From contig NZ_JAPEMB010000001.1 of assembly GCF_026343125.1 (NCBI RefSeq), positions 1,488,001 to 1,552,000 of the forward strand: 64,000 bases of DNA, written 5' to 3'. Below, piece by piece: positions 34,760 to 43,517 of the stretch (within the stretch, counting starts at the first letter, position 1; the number at the start of each line of letters is the position of its first letter). The notes beneath the pieces are model-generated. The model was not told the origin of the DNA. It did no database searches and saw only the letters and a list, made by a program, of their open reading frames with translations. This DNA is from Streptomyces sp. NBC_00094. Lineage in GTDB: Bacteria > Actinomycetota > Actinomycetes > Streptomycetales > Streptomycetaceae. The position numbers and the translations under genes are program-made.

Positions 34760-35716
34760 TCAGTCCTTGGCCACGGCGCGCAGCCGGTCCAGTACATCCG
34801 CCCGCAGATCGGCGGGTTCCCGTACGACGACGTCGGGGCCGAACTCGACCAGCCAGGCGTCGAGCCCGTGCCCGTACGGGATCTCCAGCTCGTCCCACCC
34901 GTCGGCGCCCTCCTGTACGGACTGGGCGCGGGCCCGCAGCGGGTAGCCGCTGCCGGCGCGCAGCCGGATCCGGGCGGAGCGGGTGGCGGTCTCGCCGGCC
35001 CAGCTCTCGACGGTCTCGCGGACGGTGACGACGTCGGGCACGGGCGCGGTGAAGGCACCGGCCCTGGAGCGGACCTTTCCGGTGATCCGGGAGAGGCGGA
35101 AGACGCGCTCGGCGCCCCGGTCGCGGTCCCAGCCCGCCAGGTACCAGTGGCCGCGCCAGCATTCGAGGGTCCAGGGCTCGACCTGGCGGGTCTCGGGGCG
35201 GGCGGCGTTGGCCTTGCGGTAGTCGAAGACGACCGGGCGTCGGTCGCGGCAGGCCAGCATGAGCGGCTCGAAGGCCGCCTCGTGCACCGGGATGCGGGGT
35301 TCGAGGGCGCTGGGCTGGACGTCGTACGAGTCCTCCGCCTCGGGCATCCCGGCGGCGCGCAGCTTCTGGAGGGCGCCGCTGGCGGCTCCCGCGAGCCGGG
35401 CCTGCTGCCAGACCTTGGCGGCCAGGCCGAGGGCGGCGGCCTCCTCGGCGTCGAGGGTGATGGGCGGGAGGCGGTTGGAGTCGCGGCGGGCGAGGTAGCC
35501 GGTCTCGCCCTCCAGGTTCTCGACGGTCTCGATGACGAGGCCCAGCTCGCGCAGGTCGTCCTTGTCGCGCTCGAACATCCGGTTGAAGGCGTCGTCCCCG
35601 CTCGCTTCGAGGTAGGCCTCGATGGAGCCGCGGAGTTCGCGCTTGCTCAGCGGGCGGCGCGTCCCGAGCAGGCACAGCGCGAGATTCATCAGCCGCTCGG
35701 ACTTGGCAATCGCCAT
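34760..35716 (-). CDS. pafB: WYL-domain transcriptional regulator PafB
   Basis: 318 residues. 'AKSERLMNLALCLLGTRRPLSKRELRGSIEAYLEASGDDAFNRMFERDKDDLRELGLVIETV' is the HTH; WYL core 'RRPVVFDYRKANAARPETRQVEPWTLECWRGHWYLAGWDRDRGAERVFRLSRI'. Partner of PafC. In mycobacteria pafB follows pafA directly; here two FKBP genes and two terminators separate them. Confidence 0.9.
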   Translation of the reverse strand: MAIAKSERLMNLALCLLGTRRPLSKRELRGSIEAYLEASGDDAFNRMFERDKDDLRELGLVIETVENLEGETGYLARRDSNRLPPITLDAEEAAALGLAAKVWQQARLAGAASGALQKLRAAGMPEAEDSYDVQPSALEPRIPVHEAAFEPLMLACRDRRPVVFDYRKANAARPETRQVEPWTLECWRGHWYLAGWDRDRGAERVFRLSRITGKVRSRAGAFTAPVPDVVTVRETVESWAGETATRSARIRLRAGSGYPLRARAQSVQEGADGWDELEIPYGHGLDAWLVEFGPDVVVREPADLRADVLDRLRAVAKD

Positions 35717-35792
35717 CGACGCCCCGCACCCCTTTTACCGGATCCACTTGTCGGACGTCCGACCGTACCGCCCCGGAGTCGCGGGACAAAAG

Positions 35793-35828
35793 CCGAGGGC
35801 CCCCGCCATGGATGGCGGGGGCCCTCGG
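35793..35828 (-). terminator. Terminator of the cytoplasmic FKBP gene
   Basis: Perfect 17-bp arms (CCGAGGGCCCCCGCCAT and complement) with a 2-nt centre. Confidence 0.85.
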
Positions 35829-35856
35829 AGGACCGTCACCGGTCGGACACGACCGA

Positions 35857-36228
35857 TCAGACGGCGACGAGGTCGCAGACGAAGATCAGCGTCTCGCCCG
35901 GGCCGATCTTGGCGCCCGCGCCACGGTCACCGTAGGCGAGGTGGGCGGGGATGATCAGCTCGCGACGGCCGCCGACCTTCATGCCCTGCACGCCCCGGTC
36001 CCACCCGGAGATGACCTGGCCGACGCCGAGGCGGAACTGGAGCGGCTCGCCGCGGTTCCAGGAGGAGTCGAACTCCTCGCCGGTGGAGAAGGCGACGCCC
36101 ACGTAGTGGACGGAGACGGCGGCGCCGGCCTTGGCCTCCGCGCCGTCGCCCTCCCAGATGTCCCTGATCTTCAGGTCCGCCGGCGGCTCGCCACCCGGAA
36201 AGTCGACCTCGGGCTTCTCGATGCTCAC
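35857..36228 (-). CDS. FKBP-type peptidyl-prolyl cis-trans isomerase (cytoplasmic)
   Basis: 123 residues, a single FKBP domain: 'VSVHYVGVAFSTGEEFDSSWNRGEPLQFRLGVGQVISGWDRGVQGMKVGGRRELIIPAHLAYGDRGAGAKIGPGETLIFVCDLV'. Active-site aromatic residues are kept. GTG at 36228 with AGGAG at good spacing; the longer start at 36243 is unlikely. 43 bp after the lipoprotein FKBP gene. Confidence 0.93.
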   Translation of the reverse strand: MSIEKPEVDFPGGEPPADLKIRDIWEGDGAEAKAGAAVSVHYVGVAFSTGEEFDSSWNRGEPLQFRLGVGQVISGWDRGVQGMKVGGRRELIIPAHLAYGDRGAGAKIGPGETLIFVCDLVAV

Positions 36229-36271
36229 TGAACTGCTCCTCATACTGATGAACTACGCGATCGGGACAGTC

Positions 36272-37207
36272 TTACATCTTCGTCAGGATGTCCACGGCGA
36301 ACACCAGCGTGGACCCCTTCGGGATGCCCTGCTTCTCCTCGTTGCCGAACGCCTCGGACGGCGGGGCGACGATGAGGACGCGGCTGCCGACCTTCTTGCC
36401 GACGAGGCCGTCCTTGAGGCCCTTCAGCGTGAGCTGCGCGAGCGGGAAGTTCGCGGGCTTGCCCGTGGTGTAGGTGGAGTCGAAGACCTTGCCGTCCTTC
36501 CACAGGGCGGCGACGTAGTTCACGACGACCGTGTCGGTGGCCGTGACGGCCTCGCCCTTGGACTCGAGCACGTAGTTCGAGACGAGCTTGGTCGGCGGGT
36601 CGACCTTGGGGACGGTCAGCGTGGGCGCCTTGCCGTCCGTGTTGGTGCCGACCTGCGGCAGCTTCTTGTCGTTCTGCGGGACGACGGTGCCCTCGGCGGA
36701 CTTCGGGATCGTGACGGCCTTCAGGATGTCGACGACGAAGACGAGGGTGGCGTTGGGCTTGATGTCGCCCTGGCCCTGCGCCCCGTAGCCGAGCTCCGGC
36801 GGGATGCCGATCTCGATGCGGCTGCCGACCTTCTGGCCTTCCAGGCCCTGGTCCCAGCCCTTGATGACCTGGCCGGCGCCGAGGGTCAGGTCGAAGGGCT
36901 GACCGCGGTCGAAGCTGTTGTCGAAGGGGGTCGTGGAGTCCCACGCCTGCCCCAGGTAGTTCACCTGGAGCGCGTCGCCCTTCTTCGTCACCGGGCCGTC
37001 ACCCTCGCTGATGACGTTGACCTTCAGTTCCTTCGGCGGATCGCCCTCGCCCTTGGCGAGGGTCGGCTTCTCGCCGAACTTGACCCCCGCGGTGATGGCG
37101 GGCAGCCCGTTCTTCATCGAGGCGGAATCGGAGCCCTTGTCGCTGCCGCACGCCGCTGTCGAGAGCAGCAGCAGCGGGACGACGAGAAGGCCGGCAAGTC
37201 GGCGCAC
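36272..37207 (-). CDS. Lipoprotein with two FKBP domains
   Basis: 311 residues. Signal peptide with lipobox 'LLLLSTAAC' near residue 20, then two FKBP-like domains: about 85-165 ('LQVNYLGQAWDSTTPFDNSFDRGQPFDLTLGAGQVIKGWDQGLEGQKVGSRIEIGIPPELGYGAQGQ') and about 220-311 ('VVVNYVAALWKDGKVFDSTYTTGKPANFPLAQLTLKGLKDGLVGKKVGSRVLIVAPP'). It folds secreted proteins on the outer membrane face. GTG at 37207 with GAGGAAC. Confidence 0.9.
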   Translation of the reverse strand: MRRLAGLLVVPLLLLSTAACGSDKGSDSASMKNGLPAITAGVKFGEKPTLAKGEGDPPKELKVNVISEGDGPVTKKGDALQVNYLGQAWDSTTPFDNSFDRGQPFDLTLGAGQVIKGWDQGLEGQKVGSRIEIGIPPELGYGAQGQGDIKPNATLVFVVDILKAVTIPKSAEGTVVPQNDKKLPQVGTNTDGKAPTLTVPKVDPPTKLVSNYVLESKGEAVTATDTVVVNYVAALWKDGKVFDSTYTTGKPANFPLAQLTLKGLKDGLVGKKVGSRVLIVAPPSEAFGNEEKQGIPKGSTLVFAVDILTKM

Positions 37208-37274
37208 GTGTTCCTCAGATCTCAGACGGCACAGTAGTTGTGCCGACACTCTAGGGGGTCCTCCTGTCACGTCG

Positions 37275-37305
37275 AGGGCCCCGCACGCCGAACGTGCGGG
37301 GCCCT
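37275..37305 (-). terminator. Terminator of pafA
   Basis: AGGGCCCCGCACG/CGTGCGGGGCCCT, 13-bp stem with a 5-nt loop, 20 nt past the pafA stop. Confidence 0.85.
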
Positions 37306-37324
37306 GCGGCTCGTACGCGCCGTC

Positions 37325-38686
37325 CTACATTCCGGCGATCAGCTTTTCCACCCGGTCGTCGATGGAGCGGAACGGGTCCTTGCACAACACGGTGCGCTGT
37401 GCCTGGTCGTTGAGCTTGAGGTGGACCCAGTCGACGGTGAAGTCCCGTCGCTGCTCCTGAGCGCGGCGGATGAAATCGCCGCGGAGCCGTGCCCTGGTGG
37501 TCTGCGGGGGCACCGACTTGCCCTCGAAGATCTTCATGTCGTTGCAGATCCGGGCCGCCTGCCCGTTCTTCTGCAGCAGGTAGTAGAGCCCGCGGCGGCG
37601 GTGGATGTCGTGGTACGCGAGGTCTATCTGCGCGACCCGCGGATTCGACATGGTCATGTTGTGCTTGGCCCGGTACCGCTCGATGAGCCGGTGCTTCATG
37701 ACCCAGTCGATCTCGGTCTCGATGCGGTCGAGCCGCTCGCTCTCGATGGCGTCGAGGGTGCGACCCCACAGCTCCAGGACCTGCGCGACGTTGCCGGAGC
37801 GGATGCCGCGCCGGTCGACGAAGTCGACGGCCTTCTCGTAGTACTCGCGCTGGACCTCCAGGGCGGAGGCCTCTCGGCCACTGGCGAGACGGACTTTGCG
37901 CTGGCCCGTGATGTCGTGGCTGACCTCGCGGATCGCCCGGATGGGGTTCTCCAGGGTCAGGTCGCGCATCACCGTGCCGGCCTCGATCATGCGGAGCACC
38001 AGGTCGGTGGCGCCGACCTTGAGCAGCATGGTCGTCTCGGACATGTTCGAGTCGCCGACGATGACGTGAAGGCGGCGGTAGCGCTCGGCGTCGGCGTGCG
38101 GCTCGTCCCGGGTGTTGATGATGGGCCGCGAGCGGGTCGTGGCGGAGCTGACGCCCTCCCAGATGTGCTCGGCACGCTGGGAGACGCAGAAGACCGCGCC
38201 GCGCGGGGTCTGGAGGACCTTTCCCGCCCCGCAGATGAGCTGCCGCGTGACGAGGAAGGGAATGAGGATGTCCGCGAGCCGGGAGAACTCCCCGTGGCGG
38301 GCGACGAGATAGTTCTCGTGGCAGCCGTAGGAGTTTCCGGCCGAGTCGGTGTTGTTCTTGAAGAGATAGACGTCGCCCGCGATTCCCTCCTCGTGCAGGC
38401 GGCGTTCGGCGTCGACGAGCAGACCCTCGAGAATGCGCTCGCCGGCCTTGTCGTGGGTGACCAGTTCGGTCACGTTGTCGCATTCCGGTGTGGCATATTC
38501 CGGATGCGAACCCACGTCCAGGTACAGGCGGGCGCCGTTCCGCAGGAAGACATTGCTGCTGCGGCCCCATGACACGACACGGCGGAAGAGGTAGCGCGCC
38601 ACTTCATCAGGAGACAGTCGGCGCTGTCCCCTGAACGTGCACGTGACGCCGTACTCGTTCTCCAGCCCGAAAATGCGGCGGTCCAT
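37325..38686 (-). CDS. pafA: Pup ligase PafA
   Basis: 453 residues. '[16 protein letters not shown]' carries the metal-binding Glu, followed by '[39 protein letters not shown]', '[18 protein letters not shown]' and '[29 protein letters not shown]'. It joins the C-terminal Glu of Pup to substrate lysines using ATP. Shares its fold with Dop but lacks the Dop-specific loop. Ends in a strong terminator. Confidence 0.96.
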   Translation of the reverse strand: MDRRIFGLENEYGVTCTFRGQRRLSPDEVARYLFRRVVSWGRSSNVFLRNGARLYLDVGSHPEYATPECDNVTELVTHDKAGERILEGLLVDAERRLHEEGIAGDVYLFKNNTDSAGNSYGCHENYLVARHGEFSRLADILIPFLVTRQLICGAGKVLQTPRGAVFCVSQRAEHIWEGVSSATTRSRPIINTRDEPHADAERYRRLHVIVGDSNMSETTMLLKVGATDLVLRMIEAGTVMRDLTLENPIRAIREVSHDITGQRKVRLASGREASALEVQREYYEKAVDFVDRRGIRSGNVAQVLELWGRTLDAIESERLDRIETEIDWVMKHRLIERYRAKHNMTMSNPRVAQIDLAYHDIHRRRGLYYLLQKNGQAARICNDMKIFEGKSVPPQTTRARLRGDFIRRAQEQRRDFTVDWVHLKLNDQAQRTVLCKDPFRSIDDRVEKLIAGM

Positions 38687-38755
38687 GTCTGAACATTACG
38701 CCTGACGGCGTGTGATGAAACCGGGTTGGGCGTTCCCGTTTCGATCATTTTCCGA

Positions 38756-40048
38756 TCAGTGCGCGTTCTTTTCGGTGTGTACGGGGGTGGGGGCGCCCGC
38801 GCTGACGGCGTGTCGCGTGTCGGGCTCCGCCGGGCCGGAGGCCCCTCCTCCGGGGGAGGACGCGCCCAGGACACGGCCGGTGGCGAGGAGGACGAGGAAG
38901 GCGACGAGGCCTCCCGCTCCGGCGACGGCGAATCCGGTGACCGTCCCGGCGAGTTCGACGGCGGGTCCGGCCAGCGCCGAGCCGAGGGCCGAGCCGACGC
39001 CGAAGGTGGTGACGAGCCACGAGAAGGCCTCGGTGACGGTCCCGGCCGGGGCGTGCCGGTCGACGACGATGAAGGCGCAGGCGAGGGCGGGCGCGAGGAA
39101 GACACCGGAGAGGGCCGCCAGGCCGGTCATGGCGACCGGTCCGGGGGTCAGGGTGAGGGGCAGGTAGCAGAGCGCGAGGAGCAGGACGAGGACGCGCAGC
39201 CGCTTCTCGGGCGCTCCCGCCCACTCGCGGGCGCCGTACGCGACGCCGCCGATGAGGGCGCCGAGGCCGAGGGCCGCCATCAGCCATCCGTAGACGGAGG
39301 GAGTGCCGGCGTCGTCGGCGTAGGAGAGGGCGGCGACGGTGATGGAGCCGAGCGCGAGGCCGACGAAGAAGAAGGAGCCGAGGAGGGCGAGGAGTCCGGG
39401 CGAGCGCAGGGCGCCCAGCCAGTGGGCCTCGCGGGGCGCTGAGCGCCAGGCGCGGGAGGGCTCGGAGAGGACGACGGCGAGGGCCCCGAGGACGCCGAGG
39501 GCGTTGATGACGAGGAGGGCGGCGGCGGGCGACCAGAGGGAGACCAGGAGGGTCAGCAGGAGCGGGCCGACGGTGAACATGACCTCCTGGGCGACCGCGT
39601 CGAGGGCGTAGGCGCGGTGGACCCGATCCTCGCGGCCCAGGACGCTCGGCCACAGGGCCCGCAGTCCGCCCTCCAGGGGCGGTGTGAAGAGCCCGGCGAG
39701 GACGACGGCCGCGTAGGCGAGGGCGAGGTGGCCGATGCCCGTGAGGGCGAGCAGCGCCATGCCGAGCGCGGAGAGGACCGCGGCGGGCAGCTGGACGCGG
39801 GGCTGGCCCTTGAGGTCGACGGCGCGGCCGAGGAGCGGCTGGCCGATGGCGGTGGCCACGCCGTAGGCCGCGATCAGGCCGCCGGCGAGGGTGTAGCTGC
39901 CGCCCTGGTCGCGGACGAACAGGGTCAGGGCGATGGGGCCGACGCCGTTGGGCAGGCGCCCGACGAGCGTGCCGGCGAGCAGCCTGGCGGCGTGCGGCGC
40001 CCGGAGTATGTCGAGATAGCCGCCGTGTGCCCTGGCCTCGGTGGCCAT
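38756..40048 (-). CDS. MFS transporter
   Basis: 430 residues with 12 membrane helices: 'LLAGTLVGRLPNGVGPIALTLFVRDQGGSYTLAGGLIAAYGVATAIGQPLLGRAVDLKGQPR' carries the MFS loop 2-3 motif. Hydrophilic Pro/Ser-rich C-terminus. Substrate unknown, probably efflux. Divergent from a LacI regulator; an unusual insertion between pafA and prcA. Confidence 0.87.
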   Translation of the reverse strand: MATEARAHGGYLDILRAPHAARLLAGTLVGRLPNGVGPIALTLFVRDQGGSYTLAGGLIAAYGVATAIGQPLLGRAVDLKGQPRVQLPAAVLSALGMALLALTGIGHLALAYAAVVLAGLFTPPLEGGLRALWPSVLGREDRVHRAYALDAVAQEVMFTVGPLLLTLLVSLWSPAAALLVINALGVLGALAVVLSEPSRAWRSAPREAHWLGALRSPGLLALLGSFFFVGLALGSITVAALSYADDAGTPSVYGWLMAALGLGALIGGVAYGAREWAGAPEKRLRVLVLLLALCYLPLTLTPGPVAMTGLAALSGVFLAPALACAFIVVDRHAPAGTVTEAFSWLVTTFGVGSALGSALAGPAVELAGTVTGFAVAGAGGLVAFLVLLATGRVLGASSPGGGASGPAEPDTRHAVSAGAPTPVHTEKNAH

Positions 40049-40085
40049 GTCGGTCTCCCCTCACCCTCGGACCCGGCCGAGGTTT

Positions 40086-40112
40086 TACGTATAACTAACG
40101 AGGTCATACGTA
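40086..40112. promoter_or_regulatory. TACGTAT/ATACGTA inverted repeat between MFS and LacI genes
   Basis: 7-bp arms at 40086-40092 and 40106-40112 with a 13-bp centre, 38 nt upstream of the MFS start. Likely operator or MFS promoter element in this AT-rich patch. Confidence 0.5.
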
Positions 40113-40217
40113 CCATGTCGGCAGCGCGCGGGTCCACCCCGCGCCCTGGAGGCGACCGGGTACTGTCCGGATTCCACCCGACGTACCGACCGGGACCCGT
40201 CCGACGCGGAGGCTTGT

Positions 40218-41237
40218 GTGCAGAACCCGGAACCGCTCGGCGGAACCCGCCCGACCAGCCGGGACGTCGCCCGGGTCGCGGGCGTCTCGCAGGCCACCGT
40301 CTCGCTCGTCCTCGGCGACAAGTGGCGCGGCCGCGTCTCCGAGCGCACCGCGGACGCCGTGCGGGAGGCGGCCCGGAGCCTCGGCTACCGTCCCAACCTC
40401 GCCGCCCGCAACCTCCGCCTCGGCCACACCCGTACGGCGCTGCTCGTCGTCCCGGCGCTCACCAACGAGTTCTTCGCCCGCGTATACACGGGCGCGGCGA
40501 CCGTCGCGGCCCGGCACGGCTTCGGCGTCGTCCTGTACCCCTCCCCCGACGGCGTCGGGCCCGCCAAGGACCCCTTCGCGTCGGCCCGCGCCGCCCTGGA
40601 CGGGGTCATCGCCTCCTCGATGGCCTCGGACGCCCTCAAGGCCTTCCGGGGCACCGACCTGCCCCTGGTCATGCTCGACAGCGACCCCGCCGACACCGGC
40701 GCCGCCGCCCACGTCAACCTCGACATCGCGGACGGTATGCGCCAGGTCACGGGCCACCTGCTCGCCCTCGGCCACCGGCGCTTCGTCCACCTCGCCTCGG
40801 CCGTGCCGTCCTGGACCTTCGACGTCCGGGCCGCCGCGCTCGCCGAGGCCCTCGCCGGCGTGTCGGTACGGACCGTCCGCGCGCCCCTGGACGTGCACGG
40901 CGCCATGGCCGCCACCGAGCGCGCCCTCGCCGCGCCCGGACCGCGCCCCACCGCCCTCGTGTGCGACGACGACATCCTCGCGGCCGGCGCCTGCAAGGCC
41001 CTGCGGCGCCTGGGGCTGCGGGTCCCCGAGGACGTCTCGGTCACCGGCTTCGACGACCTCGCGCTCGCGACCGCCGTCGAACCGGAGCTGACCACCGTCG
41101 CCCTGCCCGCCGAGCGCATCGGGGAGCGCGGCATGGCGGCCCTCCTGGCCGTCCTCGCGGGCGAGCCGCCGCGCCCCGACGACCTCCCGGTCACCCTGGT
41201 CCCCCGCGGCTCCTCGGGGCCCGCACCGACCGGCTGA
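40218..41237 (+). CDS. LacI-family transcriptional regulator
   Basis: 339 residues. HTH 'TSRDVARVAGVSQATVSLVLGDKWRGRVSERTADAVREAARSLGYRPNLAARNLRLG', then a periplasmic-binding-like domain with 'HRRFVHLASAVPSWTFDVRAAALAEAL' and 'VTGFDDLALATAVEPELTTVALP'. GTG at 40218 with GGAGG. Probably controls the divergent MFS gene; ligand unknown. Confidence 0.88.
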   Translation: MQNPEPLGGTRPTSRDVARVAGVSQATVSLVLGDKWRGRVSERTADAVREAARSLGYRPNLAARNLRLGHTRTALLVVPALTNEFFARVYTGAATVAARHGFGVVLYPSPDGVGPAKDPFASARAALDGVIASSMASDALKAFRGTDLPLVMLDSDPADTGAAAHVNLDIADGMRQVTGHLLALGHRRFVHLASAVPSWTFDVRAAALAEALAGVSVRTVRAPLDVHGAMAATERALAAPGPRPTALVCDDDILAAGACKALRRLGLRVPEDVSVTGFDDLALATAVEPELTTVALPAERIGERGMAALLAVLAGEPPRPDDLPVTLVPRGSSGPAPTG

Positions 41238-41254
41238 GCCGCTCGCGGGAACAG

Positions 41255-41296
41255 CCGAGGGGCCCCGGTCCGCTCACGCGCACCAGGGCCCCTCGG
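41255..41296. terminator. Bidirectional terminator between lacI-type gene and prcA
   Basis: CCGAGGGGCCC (41255-41265) and GGGCCCCTCGG (41286-41296) with a 20-nt loop. Confidence 0.75.
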
Positions 41297-41345
41297 GCAA
41301 AGCTCGGACAGAACTCGGTCGGAACCGGAAGTCGGTCGGAACCGA

Positions 41346-42098
41346 CTACTCCTCGGGAGCCTCGTCCGAGGGCTCGTCCGTCTTCGCGATGGCCGCGTTG
41401 TCCGCCTCCAGGAGGCGGGACAGCTGACGGCCGACGATCCGCTTGAACTTGCGCTGCTGCGGGCGCGTCCGGTCCAGGACCGCCACTTCGAGGCGCTCCG
41501 CGGGGATCTCCCGCTCGCTGCCGTTGGTGTCCCGCGACAGCGCCTGCACGGCCAGCTTCAGGGCCTCGGCCAGGGACATGCCGTCCCGGTGCCGCTGGTC
41601 CAGGAAGGAGCCGATCTGCTCCGCGTTGCCGCCGACCGCGACCGAGCCGTGCTCGTCCACGATCGAGCCGTCGTGGGGCAGTCGGTAGATCTGGTCGCCC
41701 TCCGGCTCGTCGCCGACCTCGGCGACGACCAGCTCCACCTCGTACGGCTTCTCCCCCGCGCTGGAGAAGATCGTGCCCAGCGTCTGGGCGTAGACGTTGG
41801 CCAGGCCGCGCGCGGTGACGTCGTCCCGGTCGTAGGTGTAGCCCCGCAGGTCGGCGTAGCGCACGCCGCCGATGCGGAGGTTCTCGTACTCGTTGTACTT
41901 GCCGGCGGCGGCGAAGCCGATCCGGTCGTAGATCTCGCTGAACTTGTGCAGTGCGCGCGACGGGTTCTCGCCGACGAAGACGATGCCGTCGGTGTACTGG
42001 AGGACGACGAGGCTGCGGCCTCGGGCGATGCCCTTGCGGGCGTACTCCGCCCGGTCGGCCATGGCCTGCTGGGGTGAGACGTAGAACGGAGTGGACAC
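41346..42098 (-). CDS. prcA: 20S proteasome alpha subunit PrcA
   Basis: 250 residues. '[46 protein letters not shown]' is the gated N-terminal helix and first strand. The C-terminus is acidic ([10 protein letters not shown]). Forms the outer rings that dock ARC. GTG start at 42098; 46 nt after prcB. Confidence 0.95.
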   Translation of the reverse strand: MSTPFYVSPQQAMADRAEYARKGIARGRSLVVLQYTDGIVFVGENPSRALHKFSEIYDRIGFAAAGKYNEYENLRIGGVRYADLRGYTYDRDDVTARGLANVYAQTLGTIFSSAGEKPYEVELVVAEVGDEPEGDQIYRLPHDGSIVDEHGSVAVGGNAEQIGSFLDQRHRDGMSLAEALKLAVQALSRDTNGSEREIPAERLEVAVLDRTRPQQRKFKRIVGRQLSRLLEADNAAIAKTDEPSDEAPEE

Positions 42099-42144
42099 CG
42101 GCGGTCCGTCCCTTTCTTCTGGGCTTCTACAGAGCGACGAGTGG

Positions 42145-42984
42145 TCAGAGCAGGGCGGCGCGCGGCCCGTCGGGCTGCGTGAGACGCCCGTCGGTGACCG
42201 CCCGGGCCAGCTCGGAGGACTCGGCGTCGGTGAGCCTGCGGAAACCCTCCTCGGTGATGACGGTGACGAGCGGGAAGATCCGGCGGGCCATGTCGGGGCC
42301 ACCGGTCGCCGAGTCGTCGTCCGCCGCGTCGTACAGCGCCTGCACGACCAGGGTCGTGGCCTGCTGCTCGGTGAGGTCGGAGCGGTAGAGCTTCTTCATC
42401 GACCCGCGCGCGAAGATCGAACCGGAGCCGGTGGCCGCGAAGCCCTGCTCCTCGGAACGGCCGCCGGTCACGTCGTAGGAGAAGATCCGGCCCTTGCCCT
42501 TGCCCTCGTCCCAGCCCGCGAAGAGCGGCACGACGGCGAGCCCCTGCATGGCCATGCCGAGGTTGCCGCGGATCATGGTGGACAGGCGGTTCGCCTTGCC
42601 CTCCAGGGAGAGCGTGGCGCCCTCCACCTTCTCGAAGTGCTCCAGCTCCAGCTGGAAGAGCTTGACCATCTCCACGGCGAGGCCGGCGGTGCCGGCGATG
42701 GCGACGGCCGAGTACTCGTCGGCCGGGAACACCTTCTCCATGTCCCGCTGCGCGATCATGTTGCCCATGGTGGCCCGCCGGTCGCCGGCGAGGACGACTC
42801 CGCCGGGGAAGGTGACCGCCACGATGGTCGTGCCGTGCGGGGCCTCGATGACGCCCTCGGGCAGCTTCCGGTGGCTCGGCAGCAGCTCCGGCTTGTGAGC
42901 GGACAGGAAGTCCAAGAACGAGGACGATCCCGGCGTCAGGAAGGCCGCCGGCAGACGCCCGGTGCTACGAGGGTTGGCTTCCAC
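42145..42984 (-). CDS. prcB: 20S proteasome beta subunit PrcB
   Basis: 279 residues. A 51-residue propeptide is followed by the active-site Thr (Thr52 in '[16 protein letters not shown]'), with the catalytic Asp/Lys ('[12 protein letters not shown]') intact. GTG at 42984 with GGAAGGA 5-6 nt upstream. Confidence 0.95.
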   Translation of the reverse strand: MEANPRSTGRLPAAFLTPGSSSFLDFLSAHKPELLPSHRKLPEGVIEAPHGTTIVAVTFPGGVVLAGDRRATMGNMIAQRDMEKVFPADEYSAVAIAGTAGLAVEMVKLFQLELEHFEKVEGATLSLEGKANRLSTMIRGNLGMAMQGLAVVPLFAGWDEGKGKGRIFSYDVTGGRSEEQGFAATGSGSIFARGSMKKLYRSDLTEQQATTLVVQALYDAADDDSATGGPDMARRIFPLVTVITEEGFRRLTDAESSELARAVTDGRLTQPDGPRAALL

Positions 42985-43145
42985 GCGATTCCTTCCGGGT
43001 GGGAGAGTCGGCCCGCCGTGGGACGCGCGGGCCGATCTTGGTTGCTGTGCACGGACCATACCCGTGCCACCGCCTGTCATCCGTCCCCGGACCCACGGCT
43101 TTCTCCGGGGCTCCGGGGACGGAGGAGTACAGGCGCGAGAGGCGG

Positions 43146-43358
43146 CTACTCGCCGCCCTTCTGGACGAAACTACGAACGAACTCCTCCGCATTGGACTCG
43201 AGTACGTCGTCGATCTCGTCCAGGACGGAGTCCACGTCGTCGCTCAGCTTCTCCTGGCGCTCCTGGAGATCGGAGCTCGCCTCCGTGGTGGTCTCCTCGA
43301 CCTCCTCCGTGGATCGCGTCGCCTTCTGCTGTCCGCCGCCGGTGTCCTTGGTCGCCAT
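43146..43358 (-). CDS. pup: Prokaryotic ubiquitin-like protein Pup
   Basis: 70 residues: '[26 protein letters not shown]...[33 protein letters not shown]'. The last residue is already Glu, so it can be ligated by PafA without deamidation. ATG at 43358 with GAGGG. About 160 bp before prcB, 159 bp after dop. Confidence 0.96.
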   Translation of the reverse strand: MATKDTGGGQQKATRSTEEVEETTTEASSDLQERQEKLSDDVDSVLDEIDDVLESNAEEFVRSFVQKGGE

Positions 43359-43406
43359 ATCCCTCACCCCGCTCGAATCGGCCCGCTCGGTTGAGTCCGT
43401 ACAAGA

Positions 43407-43430
43407 TCAGACCCTATAGGTCGGGTCTGA
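43407..43430. promoter_or_regulatory. TCAGACCC/GGGTCTGA inverted repeat upstream of pup
   Basis: Perfect 8-bp arms around TATAGGTC, 48 nt before the pup start. The centre contains a TATAGG-type sequence; this is either a regulated pup promoter or a processing hairpin between dop and pup. Confidence 0.5.
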
Positions 43431-43517
43431 CTTCGGCCCCGCAGTTTCCACAACGCCCGGGCACTGTTTCCATGATTCCCAGTGCCGGGGTATTTCAGGC
43501 CCGTACCGGGCCCCCGA

